From Holophagaceae bacterium (lineage in GTDB: Bacteria; Acidobacteriota; Holophagae; Holophagales; Holophagaceae), in contig JAFNAB010000009.1 in the NCBI GenBank assembly GCA_017859955.1, positions 1 through 47,378 of the forward strand: DNA of 47,378 nucleotides. Reading direction: 5' to 3'. Below, in pieces: positions 18,597-26,590 of this stretch. The notes below the pieces were generated by a model. It saw only the letters and a program-made list of their open reading frames with translations. It ran no database searches and was not told where the DNA came from. The first letter of the stretch is position 1, and every line of letters begins with the position of its first letter. The position numbers and the translations under genes are program-made.

Positions 18597-20125
18597 CCAT
18601 CGCGACTACCATAAAAATGGATTACGAACTCCCGGAAACAGCGAGTTCACGTGATGGTATTGAATGGAACCCTCGTGACCAAATTTGGCGATTTTCAGGT
18701 CTATCAAAAAATCATCTCTTCAATTTTGATCATTTATCATCAATTTCAACGGAGAACATCATAACGTCTTTAAAGTTTTTATTAACATACTACATCTGCA
18801 ACTACTCCATGAATCATTCCGACAATGGCTTCGGTCGCATTTGTGCATTAATTTCACATGCCCACAGGATCAATAACAAAAAAATTGATACAATTAGCTT
18901 AGAAATGGCAGTAGCATACCGCGTAACACTTGATCGAAGAAAAGAGTGGTACCTCGGGTCAATGAGAGGTTTTTTAAAAAAATGGATAGACTTGAGGCTC
19001 CCAGGACTTGACCCCAAAGTAGTTGTTTGGCTCGACGAAATTCACCTAAAAGGAAACATTAAGGGTGAGGCCGTTACGACATTAGACCCAGCCACAGGGG
19101 CATTTTCTACTATCGAATACCAGGGGATCATCACCGCACTCAATAACCAGTTTGCGAAGGGTGCGATTGAACTCGAGGATTACATCCTGGTATGGCTATT
19201 CATGGCACTGGGCACTCGGGCTATTAATCTAGCAGCCCTCAAAATCAAGGATTTCGGTAAGGTAAACACCTCCGACGGCATCACAAGCTATTTAATCCAA
19301 GTGCCACGCGCCAAGCAACGTGGCAAGCTTCCTCGTTCGGAGTTCAAGGCGCGTAAGCTGATCAGTGAATTAGGCATATTGCTCGACAACTATGCTCAAT
19401 CGGTCAGGATGAAATGGGGACATCTCATGGCAAATTCAGATGAATTGCCATTGTTTGTTAAATCCAATGACAGTGTTGCATTTGAAGGCCTTAAGCATCA
19501 CTACAACAGCAATGACATCGCAATTAGGCTTCGATCTATTTTTGACATTCTGGGAGTTAAAAGCGAACGCACTAACGGACCGCTCCACATCACGACCAAA
19601 CGATTCCGGTACACGATAGGGACGCGGGCAGCTGCCGAGGGCGCCAGTGAGCTTGTAATTGCCGAGCTATTGGACCATTCAGACACTCAAAATGTAGGTG
19701 TTTACCTGGAGACGGTGCCAGAAATTCTCGATCGGATCGACAAGGCAATGGCCATTCATCTCGCTCCCATGGCTCAGGCATTTGCTGGCCAACTTATCAA
19801 TGACGAGTCGCAAGCTAAGCGCGGCGGCGATCCCCGGTCCCGAATCGTCGGCCCCGAGGCACCGAAGAGGCCCGTCGGCAATTGTGGGAGCTTCGGCTTC
19901 TGCGGGGCTGCGGCCCCGATTGCTTGTTACACCTGTAGGAACTTCCAGCCATGGAGGGACGGCCCCCACGCGGAGGTCCTCAAGTCCCTAATCGCAGAGC
20001 GCGAGCGTGTGTTGGCGGAAACCGGTGACGCGAGAATCGCCTATGTGAATGACCGCACTATCCTGGCCTGCGCGGAGGTGGTACGGATGTGCAGCGGCTT
20101 AGCAACCAGCCCAATGGAGGAGTGA
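18593..20125 (+). CDS. Tyrosine recombinase, second of three, with Cys-rich tail
   Basis: 510 residues. The catalytic set is R209 (GTRAINL), KQRG near 243 with a candidate lysine, KRFR at 336-339 where lysine takes the place of the usual histidine in HxxR, and Y371 in GVYLE. After the catalytic domain comes a tail with four cysteines at 431, 437, 445 and 448 (NCGSFGFCG then ACYTC), likely a zinc-binding site. The first 450 bases are clearly more AT-rich than the rest. It ends at a TGA overlapping the ATG of the third recombinase by one base. Confidence 0.8.
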   Translation: MTIATTIKMDYELPETASSRDGIEWNPRDQIWRFSGLSKNHLFNFDHLSSISTENIITSLKFLLTYYICNYSMNHSDNGFGRICALISHAHRINNKKIDTISLEMAVAYRVTLDRRKEWYLGSMRGFLKKWIDLRLPGLDPKVVVWLDEIHLKGNIKGEAVTTLDPATGAFSTIEYQGIITALNNQFAKGAIELEDYILVWLFMALGTRAINLAALKIKDFGKVNTSDGITSYLIQVPRAKQRGKLPRSEFKARKLISELGILLDNYAQSVRMKWGHLMANSDELPLFVKSNDSVAFEGLKHHYNSNDIAIRLRSIFDILGVKSERTNGPLHITTKRFRYTIGTRAAAEGASELVIAELLDHSDTQNVGVYLETVPEILDRIDKAMAIHLAPMAQAFAGQLINDESQAKRGGDPRSRIVGPEAPKRPVGNCGSFGFCGAAAPIACYTCRNFQPWRDGPHAEVLKSLIAERERVLAETGDARIAYVNDRTILACAEVVRMCSGLATSPMEE

Positions 20126-22179
20126 TGGCAGAGGCTATCGTATTCATCCCCCAAGCGGAAGGCGAGGCCCAAGATAACCTCAGAGACTTCATCCAGTTCG
20201 CCCATGGCATTCTCGGTGGCTATCCGGAAATCAAGTCCTGGGAGGATGCCCCATGGGACCTTACCGGGGTGGTTTCCTGGAGAGGCAGGGGAAACGTAAG
20301 AGCCAGGGCGGTATTCAGTAGCCACGATGGAGCGGGGAGGGGTGACAGCGACTACATGGCACAGCCCTTCCTCGATTTCGCGAAGGCCTATTTCCTGTAT
20401 TCAAACGCGACATCCTCGCCCAAGACCTATGTTGTTCGGCTTGCGGCGCTGAGGGCGCTTGAGAAGGCATTGACGGGAACACATGGAACCCCAAATGTTT
20501 GCCTCGCAACCCCTGCCATCTTCAATATCGCAAGTGGCCACATCAAGGAGCGGTTCTCAGCCGGAGCTGGTTATCGGGTGGGCTTAGCCCTGGATGGCAT
20601 AGGCAAGTTCCTGGTCAACAAGCGACTAGTGGCGACTCCGTTTCAATGGAAGTCCCCCATTAAACGCGATCAAGACAGGAACCGCGTTGGGCCCGAGGCC
20701 GACCGTAAAAGGGCAGATAAACTACCGACCGAAGCAGCCTTGGATGCTCTCCCCCGTTGTTTTCGCAATGCAGAAACCGAGATCGACATCTTGGTCACCT
20801 CCGCCGCAGCCCTGTTTTGCTGCGCCCCTGAGCGAAGCGCAGAAGTAATGACCTTGCCAGCGGATTGCGAAGTCGAGGTGGAGCGTGATGGAAAGAAAAT
20901 GTACGGGTTGCGCTGGTGGGGTGCAAAGGGAGCCCCACCCAGGATCAAGTGGATAATTCCCGGGATGGTCCAGGTGGCCAAGGAAGCCCTAGCAAGGCTG
21001 CGCGCAGTCACGGACAAAGCCAGGGAAATAGCAGCATGGTATGAGGCCAATCCAGACCACCTCTATCTCCCAGCAGAAGCAGAACACCTCAGAGGAAAGG
21101 AGAACCTAAACGCCGGGGAGTTAAAACTGATCCTTGGTGTTGCCATGCAGAGTCCGGAAATATTACTCCAGCAAAACACGGGTCCATTGTTGGCCTCACC
21201 GAAGAGGTTGCCAAAGGCAGCAGCATCATTTGCGGCAGTAGAAAAGATGGTTCTCTCGAAACTTCCGCCAAGATTTCCGGTGTTCGATGAAGCAACAGGA
21301 ATCACGTATTCCAAGGCGCTCATGGTCGTTCAAAAGAACCAATTTCATCCGATCAAAGGTGTCTATCCCAGCATGATAGAGGCGTTCAGTACAAATAGAA
21401 TGAACTTCCACCTTGGGTCATGCAGGGAACGTTCGATCTCGCTGTTTGCCAGATTTGGCTTCAAGGAACCTGACGGTGGCCCCATCGAGTTGACAACCCA
21501 CCAGTTCCGGCACTGGCTGAACACCATGGCCCAACGTGGAGGACTGTCCCAAGTCGATATCGCCAAATGGTGCGACCGTATCGATATCCGCCAAAACCAG
21601 GCCTACAACCACATGACCAGCCATGAATTGGTGGAGATGACCAGGGGTATAACCAAGGAGGACCCCAAACTGTTCGGCCCCCTTGGCGAGCTGGCAATGC
21701 GGTCACCGCTGTCCCGGGACGAGTTCATGCAGTTGGAGTTCCCGACCGCCCACACCACAGAGATCGGATTTTGCGTCCATGACTTCACGATGCTGCCCTG
21801 CCAGAAGCACCGGGACTGCATTAACTGCAGCGAGCACGTGTGCGTTAAGGGCGATGCCCGGAAGACCCAGCGGATCATGGAACAGCTCGAAATCGCCGAG
21901 GAACAGCTGAAGCGTGCCATGGAGGCCACGACCGATGGCTATTTCGGGGCTGGCAGATGGGCCGAGCACCACCAGGCCACCATAGAACGCCTCCGAGCGT
22001 TGGCGCAGGTGCTGAACGATCCATCCGTTCCGGTCGGCGCCCTCATCCGGATGGTAAACCCAAACGAATATTCGCCCATCCGGATGGCTATCCAGGAAAG
22101 ACATGAACTGGGTGACGATTCAATCGCCTCTCTGGCGCTCGACTTTGGTCTCCTCAAGTCTCTCGCCGGGAAGGAATGA
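20125..22179 (+). CDS. Large tyrosine recombinase, third of three, with Cys-rich domain
   Basis: 684 residues from the ATG at 20125, which has GGAGGAG in front and overlaps the previous stop; the frame is open to 20089 but that part lies inside the second recombinase. The catalytic domain is around residues 240-500 with HQFRHW at 459-464 (HxxR) and Y494 in NQAYNHMT. Residues 550-573 hold five cysteines and two histidines (C550, C559, C565, C568, C573), probably zinc-binding. The long N-terminal region and its size resemble TnpB of Tn554-like elements in outline, but I have no alignment. It overlaps the next gene by four bases. Confidence 0.75.
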   Translation: MAEAIVFIPQAEGEAQDNLRDFIQFAHGILGGYPEIKSWEDAPWDLTGVVSWRGRGNVRARAVFSSHDGAGRGDSDYMAQPFLDFAKAYFLYSNATSSPKTYVVRLAALRALEKALTGTHGTPNVCLATPAIFNIASGHIKERFSAGAGYRVGLALDGIGKFLVNKRLVATPFQWKSPIKRDQDRNRVGPEADRKRADKLPTEAALDALPRCFRNAETEIDILVTSAAALFCCAPERSAEVMTLPADCEVEVERDGKKMYGLRWWGAKGAPPRIKWIIPGMVQVAKEALARLRAVTDKAREIAAWYEANPDHLYLPAEAEHLRGKENLNAGELKLILGVAMQSPEILLQQNTGPLLASPKRLPKAAASFAAVEKMVLSKLPPRFPVFDEATGITYSKALMVVQKNQFHPIKGVYPSMIEAFSTNRMNFHLGSCRERSISLFARFGFKEPDGGPIELTTHQFRHWLNTMAQRGGLSQVDIAKWCDRIDIRQNQAYNHMTSHELVEMTRGITKEDPKLFGPLGELAMRSPLSRDEFMQLEFPTAHTTEIGFCVHDFTMLPCQKHRDCINCSEHVCVKGDARKTQRIMEQLEIAEEQLKRAMEATTDGYFGAGRWAEHHQATIERLRALAQVLNDPSVPVGALIRMVNPNEYSPIRMAIQERHELGDDSIASLALDFGLLKSLAGKE

Positions 22180-22637
22180 TGGCCCGCCACCTAAGCGACA
22201 AGAACATCCGAGACATCGTCGAACTCCTGGACGGCTGGCGGGAACCTCTGACCTGGCAAACCCTCCAGGACGCGGTGAAGGGGCTGACGGGGCAAGCCTA
22301 CACCCGCCAAGCACTTAATTCACACGAGCGTATCCGCACTGCGTTTGCCATACGCAAGAACCTCCTAAAGGACCGACCTAGCCCCCCGACTGGCTCGACG
22401 GAAGAGATGCGCGCCTTGCAGGAAAGGATCGCCCGGCTGGAGGGGGAGAGGGCGCGCCTTTCGGTGGAGAACGAACGGCTTTTGAGCCAATTCATGGTTT
22501 GGGCCTATAACGCATCGATCCATGGGCTGAGTAAAGAGGTGTTGAACCGCCCCCTCCCTTCAACCGACCGTGATCGAACCAACATCTCAGCCCTAAGCTT
22601 CCAAGACAGAAAGGGCGGTAAGAAACATGGGAAATAA
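22176..22637 (+). CDS. Small coiled-coil protein of the recombinase operon
   Basis: 153 residues. Residues 1-60 look like a winged or simple HTH segment (LTWQTLQDAVKGLTG followed by YTRQALNSHERIRTAF), and residues about 70-108 form a heptad-rich coiled coil (MRALQERIARLEGERARL). A start at 22179 is equally possible. Position and size suggest an accessory DNA-binding factor for the recombinases, comparable in role to TnpC of Tn554; no homology is shown. It overlaps the next gene by 11 bases. Confidence 0.6.
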   Translation: MMARHLSDKNIRDIVELLDGWREPLTWQTLQDAVKGLTGQAYTRQALNSHERIRTAFAIRKNLLKDRPSPPTGSTEEMRALQERIARLEGERARLSVENERLLSQFMVWAYNASIHGLSKEVLNRPLPSTDRDRTNISALSFQDRKGGKKHGK

Positions 22638-23046
22638 CTCTCAGGACACAGGGAAAAGCGGCAAACAAATTAGCCAAGAATATATTGAAACCCTGAAGAA
22701 CTATCTAGACACCCTAAGAGCCAATGGAACGGGCCTTCCGAGTCGAAATGGCAAAATCTCTACATCAGCCATCGCCCTCGCAGCAGGCATAGACCGGCAG
22801 TCGCTTTACAAAAACCCACACTGCCGAGCCCTCCTGGAAGCAGCTGCCGGAGAAATGGAACTTTGCGGAATCGGAACTCACAAGCCCACTTCATCCATGG
22901 ATGACGGAAAGGATCAGCGGATCCAAACCCTTGAAGCCCAGATTGCAACCTTGACGGCGGAGGTTTACGGCCTCCGAGCCAAACTCGCCCAATATGGCCA
23001 CATTGAGGCACACATGGTCACCACTGGGCGCAGAGTAATTCCGTGA
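22627..23046 (+). CDS. Small HTH/coiled-coil protein of the recombinase operon
   Basis: 139 residues. A helix-turn-helix-like core at about 38-62 (ISTSAIALAAGIDRQSLYKN) is followed by a linker and a coiled coil at about 95-122 (RIQTLEAQIATLTAEVYGL). This arrangement matches the general shape of DUF6262/TnpC-like accessory proteins that accompany paired integrases, although I cannot verify membership. Its TGA overlaps the GTG start of the helicase gene by four bases (GTGA). Confidence 0.6.
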   Translation: MGNNSQDTGKSGKQISQEYIETLKNYLDTLRANGTGLPSRNGKISTSAIALAAGIDRQSLYKNPHCRALLEAAAGEMELCGIGTHKPTSSMDDGKDQRIQTLEAQIATLTAEVYGLRAKLAQYGHIEAHMVTTGRRVIP

Positions 23047-25154
23047 CCACCCTGGCTTTGACAGTACGAAAGGTGTGGCCTGGAAGCCAAGGTGGAGCCG
23101 TATTCACCGGTCTGGACGATTCCGGCGCCCTCCATAGAGTCGTAGCCGCCCCAAAAGCACTTCACCGAATCCCGCTAGCGGGTGAACACTGGGAAGTCGA
23201 AGGTCCAATCAGAGCCCATTACAAATTTGGCCCCCAGATCCATGCAGAATGGGCTGTGCCGGTTCGCCCCCAAGGGGAGGTGCTGCGAAGATTTCTAGCT
23301 CAAAACCCCAATTTTCAGCAAATAGGTGAAACACGGGCTAGAAGATTGTGGGAGGTCTTTGGCGAGGACCTTCCTTCCTTACTCGACACGGGGAACAATC
23401 CATTGCTCGCCGATATCCTGGGCGACAAACTCGCAACCTCGCTGATAGAGGCATGGAGACTCTCTCGGGGCGAGACAAGGGCCGTCCGGTGGCTCGATGA
23501 GCACAAGTTCCCTGTATCTCTGGCCACAAAGGCTTTGCGGCTCTGGGGCGTGGATGCCGCAGAGAAAATTGCAGAAAACCCCTACCGCCTTCTGGCCATC
23601 GCGGATTGGCCCCTGGTCGATGCAGCGGCCCTGGACGCTGGGGCAAGCCCTTACAGCCCTGAGCGCCTCGTAGCTGCCGTCGAGGCAACCTGCTATCGCG
23701 TTCTTCACGACAAGCACACGGTCGTCTCGGAAGGCGACCTACTCGCGGGAGTGCAAACCCTTCTGCGATGCCCCATCCAGACGGCCCAAGAAGCAATTTC
23801 AACGGCAGAAGCGGAGAGTGCAGTGGTCAAACTCTCACCTGGGCACTGGCAACCCTTTGGCCCATGGGTGATGGAGTCTTTTCTCCGTGACCAGCTTCGG
23901 GAACGAGCCAGAGGGGAAGGTACCCAAACCGCCGATCTATACTGGGCTCGCCCCGGCGATGACCAGATCGGATTGCTTACGACTAACTTCGAGTCCCGGG
24001 AGGGAATTCACCTGACCGAGGAGCAGAGACATGCGGTCTGGCTGGCAATGACTCAGAGGTGCTCCCTCATTATGGGTGGAGCGGGCACAGGAAAAACGTC
24101 CATCATCAGGGCCGTCCGCCACGTCCAAGAAGCGAGCGGAGGCTCAATCCTAGGGGTTGCCCTCGCCGGGAGAGCCGCCCAACGCCTTCGGGAGATTGGG
24201 TGCCAAGCGAGAACCCTCGCTGGGCTCTTGGGGGCACTGGAGCGCCAGGAGATTTCGCTTAGCGGAGCCGACTTGGTCGTCCTTGACGAAGCATCCATGG
24301 TAGACCTCCCTCTCGCCTATACCCTATTCAGGCATTTACCACCGGAGACCAGACTCCTGATGGTGGGTGACCCTTACCAACTGCCGCCGATAGGATTCGG
24401 CCTCGTGTTCGGAGCTTTGGTCAACGATCCATCGATTCCCAAAGTCGAACTGACGAGAATCCACCGCCAAGCCCAATCCACGGGGATTCCATCTGTCGCA
24501 CGCCAGATTCGCGATGGAAAGCTTCCGTCATTACCTCCATTCAGTGGACCAGGTCCAGGAGTGTCCTTCATCCACTGCAGGGTCGAGGAGGCTCAGGCTA
24601 CGATCATTGAGACCCTTGGCGCCCTCGGCAGCGAGACTCAACTACTTTCCCCGATCAAGCGAGGCCTTGCCGGAACTGAGGCAATCAACACCTCAATCCA
24701 TGCCCTTCGATCCACGGGGCAAACTTGGTCTGGGCTCGGATTGGGGGACCCGGTCATCCATCTAGAAAATGATTACGAATCTCTTGTTTTCAACGGAACC
24801 CTGGGCACCGTGAGCGAGGTTCTGGCGGATGGCGTCCAGATTCAATGGGATGGCCATGACCACCCAATGACATTCCGCGAGAGCCGTCGCGAAGCACTGG
24901 CTCTCGCCTATGCAATATCTATCCACAAGGCTCAAGGCAGTCAGTTTAGACGTGTTGTGATACCCATTTTCACCAACCGCCTCCTGGATCGCACATTGGT
25001 GTACACAGCCCTTACTCGGGCTGAGGAACAAGTCGTATTCCTTGGAGATTGGTGCGCATTGGAAGCAGCCGTGAAGGCTCAACCAGCTCCAGAGCAACGG
25101 CGCACAGGGATGATGCTAGCGGCAGATTCAGCTTGCTTCGAGAGTCCGATCTAA
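23043..25154 (+). CDS. RecD/TraA-like superfamily 1 DNA helicase
   Basis: 703 residues. The N-terminal third has the helix-hairpin-helix region seen before the motor in RecD2-type enzymes (IGETRARRLWEVFGE near residue 92). The motor shows Walker A GGAGTGKT at 345-352, the Walker B variant LDEAS at 414-418, VGDPYQLPPIG near 443-453 and SIHKAQGSQF near 626-635, all typical of RecD-like 5'-3' helicases. The end carries YTALTRAEEQVVFLGD. No relaxase or nuclease domain is visible. It begins with GTG inside the stop of the previous gene, so its supply is tied to the recombinases. It may open or process the excised or replicating form of the element (inference). Confidence 0.85.
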   Translation: MTTLALTVRKVWPGSQGGAVFTGLDDSGALHRVVAAPKALHRIPLAGEHWEVEGPIRAHYKFGPQIHAEWAVPVRPQGEVLRRFLAQNPNFQQIGETRARRLWEVFGEDLPSLLDTGNNPLLADILGDKLATSLIEAWRLSRGETRAVRWLDEHKFPVSLATKALRLWGVDAAEKIAENPYRLLAIADWPLVDAAALDAGASPYSPERLVAAVEATCYRVLHDKHTVVSEGDLLAGVQTLLRCPIQTAQEAISTAEAESAVVKLSPGHWQPFGPWVMESFLRDQLRERARGEGTQTADLYWARPGDDQIGLLTTNFESREGIHLTEEQRHAVWLAMTQRCSLIMGGAGTGKTSIIRAVRHVQEASGGSILGVALAGRAAQRLREIGCQARTLAGLLGALERQEISLSGADLVVLDEASMVDLPLAYTLFRHLPPETRLLMVGDPYQLPPIGFGLVFGALVNDPSIPKVELTRIHRQAQSTGIPSVARQIRDGKLPSLPPFSGPGPGVSFIHCRVEEAQATIIETLGALGSETQLLSPIKRGLAGTEAINTSIHALRSTGQTWSGLGLGDPVIHLENDYESLVFNGTLGTVSEVLADGVQIQWDGHDHPMTFRESRREALALAYAISIHKAQGSQFRRVVIPIFTNRLLDRTLVYTALTRAEEQVVFLGDWCALEAAVKAQPAPEQRRTGMMLAADSACFESPI

Positions 25155-25176
25155 CCCCGGCGCCCATGGCTCTGGT

Positions 25177-25611
25177 CTATGGCTTGATCTCAATAGCGCA
25201 GATGGTTCTTGCCTGGACATAGATAAGGACACATGCCTCTAGAACAGCAGAAACACTTATGTCTGACTTTGCAGCCACATCATTAAGAAGATCTAGTTCA
25301 TCTCCTTTCATGTATACCTGAACAGGAGACTTACCCCACTTCTTACGAGCCATGGACACCTCTCTCGCAGCGAGCTCAAGCTCTTCAGGGGTCGCCAGAT
25401 TACGCACTTCCATGAAGGCATTCACAATCCCTTGTGAATATTGTCCACGAGGGAAGTACCTCTCAAACAATTCAAATGTATAGCGATCAATTCGACACTG
25501 AGGGCCGCTGACTCTCATACTGCGAGTGCTGATTGATGCAGCACTGCTAGATATATGAGAAATAACAATCCTTATACATTCGTGCAATTTACGCTGCTGA
25601 GGGTCGACCAT
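25177..25611 (-). CDS. Possible ribbon-helix-helix protein
   Basis: 144 residues from the ATG at 25611, or 172 from 25695. The C-terminal 50 residues (VQVYMKGDELDLLNDVAAKS, then VSAVLEACVLIYVQ) have the strand-helix-helix spacing of an Arc/MetJ or toxin-antitoxin RHH DNA-binding domain. Before it is a helical AREVSMARKKWGKS segment. It converges on the helicase gene, with 22 bases between, and diverges from the XRE regulator. It is probably a regulator or element-maintenance protein; the RHH assignment is tentative. Confidence 0.5.
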   Translation of the reverse strand: MVDPQQRKLHECIRIVISHISSSAASISTRSMRVSGPQCRIDRYTFELFERYFPRGQYSQGIVNAFMEVRNLATPEELELAAREVSMARKKWGKSPVQVYMKGDELDLLNDVAAKSDISVSAVLEACVLIYVQARTICAIEIKP

Positions 25612-25660
25612 GTAGCCTCGTTGAACAGAATAGTCGGGTCTGGCGAAGGTGCTCCCCGAA

Positions 25661-25695
25661 ATGCTACTTATAGTCTGTAGACCTATAGTCGTCAA
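25661..25695. promoter_or_regulatory. Possible operator between the divergent regulators
   Basis: TATAGTC occurs twice about 15 bases apart and the sequence between forms an imperfect palindrome (TATAGTCTGTAGACCTATA). It lies just upstream of the XRE gene and over the front of the divergent one, a usual place for autoregulation. Confidence 0.35.
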
Positions 25696-25713
25696 TCCCG
25701 GACGATCCCAACC

Positions 25714-25947
25714 ATGGTCACTAGGGATTCAAGGCGAGGCGGGGCTAGACAAATTTTTGCGAGCAACCTCAGATCTATTCGCAAGCAGAAAGGACTCTCA
25801 CAAGAGGACCTAGCCGATTTGGCCCACCTCCACCGCACCTACGTTGGCTCTGTAGAACGTGGAGAACGGAATATTTCCATCGACAACATGGAAACCCTTG
25901 CCCTGGCCCTCGACACCTCACTGGCCGAGATGCTTTCCGACACCTAG
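25714..25947 (+). CDS. XRE (Cro/CI-type) transcriptional regulator
   Basis: 77 residues, essentially one HTH_3 domain: LRSIRKQKGLSQEDLADLAH then HRTYVGSVERGERNISIDN. Such single-domain repressors commonly control element excision genes or restriction/toxin modules. The Arg-rich start (TRDSRRGGARQ) is ordinary. It stands immediately behind the mobility operon, diverging from the RHH-like gene. No restriction-modification genes follow; the next 640 bases are non-coding. Confidence 0.8.
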   Translation: MVTRDSRRGGARQIFASNLRSIRKQKGLSQEDLADLAHLHRTYVGSVERGERNISIDNMETLALALDTSLAEMLSDT

Positions 25948-26231
25948 CCCCTGGCGGAAGCCTCCAGAATTTCTGATTGCGCTTCTACACCCGGTAGGCT
26001 AGCGTGGCTGCATCCGGACAGAGGATAGGGCAACGCAGGGATGCGACCCGAGCGCTGATCCGGGGCCGAAGCTGACGCTTCCGGGGCCTTCAATGGAGGC
26101 CCCGTCATCTTCAGCTTTGGCCGTAAAGCGTTAAATCCCGGGGGTCGTGGGGGCAGAGCCCCCACTCTGAATTCAGGACTATACATCGCATCTACTCACC
26201 TAAAGGGTAAGGGTCTGCGGGAAATGTATGA
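25948..26231. other. GC-rich structured non-coding block
   Basis: No gene is seen. Three hairpins can be drawn: GGGGCCGAAGC paired with GCTTCCGGGGCC around 26062-26088, a 7-bp stem at 26083-26089 with 26097-26103 (competing with the first), and an 8-bp stem at 26147-26154 with 26158-26165 around loop AGA. CCGGGGCC occurs twice. The block is more GC-rich than the DNA on either side. Confidence 0.45.
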
Positions 26232-26378
26232 AGGCCCTGGTTCCACATCCTGATCGAGTCACTGGAACAGCATGGGCAATTCAAGCTGGACGAAGGGGTC
26301 CGAATGGAGATGCGCATAATTTGCCCAGCCACCATGGACCGGACTCTTGCCAGCCGTGAGGAAGGAAATTTGGGGTAA
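26232..26378 (+). pseudogene. Remnant of an rve-type integrase/transposase
   Basis: A 48-codon open stretch reads WFHILIESLEQHGQFKL and continues to CPATMDRTLAS before a stop at 26376. This resembles the segment of certain DDE (rve) transposases in which a phrase like ALERHGHL...VSAATIDRLLA occurs. It is bounded by stops and has no catalytic residues, so it is a fossil fragment. Confidence 0.5.
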
Positions 26379-26473
26379 ATTACGATGACAAGCCACCACC
26401 CCAAGGTGTCTACTTTCTGATGTAACAGACATGTGATAGATTCCCGCAAATCCTCATCAAGCATGCGTATTCA

Positions 26474-26497
26474 GGGTTTCTCAGGTCCGACTACTTA
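26474..26497. repeat. Solo IS5-type terminal sequence
   Basis: Twenty of 24 bases match 31870-31893, which follows the IS5-family transposase remnant. It is probably the isolated end of a related insertion sequence. Confidence 0.45.
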
Positions 26498-26590
26498 GCC
26501 TACCGAAAAGACTGATTGGCGCAAAATTTTCACACAAAAACGATTTTGTCCTGCGAATATAGAGCTTAGGTCAAACACAAGAGGGCGGAG

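Larger units (their letters stand above)
17334..25154 (+). mobile_element. Six-gene mobility operon: three tyrosine recombinases, two small proteins, helicase
   Basis: Six genes run head to tail. Successive stops and starts overlap by 4, 1, 4, 11 and 4 bases, so they are translated as one coupled unit. Three carry tyrosine-recombinase catalytic residues, two have coiled coils and the last is a RecD-like helicase. Multi-recombinase mobility modules of this kind are known from Tn554-like elements and recombinase-in-trio elements; the addition of a helicase and the Cys-rich tails are unusual. The outer ends of the element are not resolved. Confidence 0.65.

Noticed and set aside
17334-23046. Naming the recombinase set as gamma-mobile-trio (GmtY/X/Z) or Tn554 TnpA/B/C
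   Set aside because: Gene number, order and sizes do not match clearly, and no alignment could be done, so no symbols were given.
26192-26464. 90-codon minus-strand frame
   Set aside because: It lies opposite the transposase remnant at 26232-26378 and has no features of its own.
25948-26590. CRISPR array or integron attC sites
   Set aside because: The repeats are hairpins of different sequence without regular spacing, and no core-site consensus is visible.
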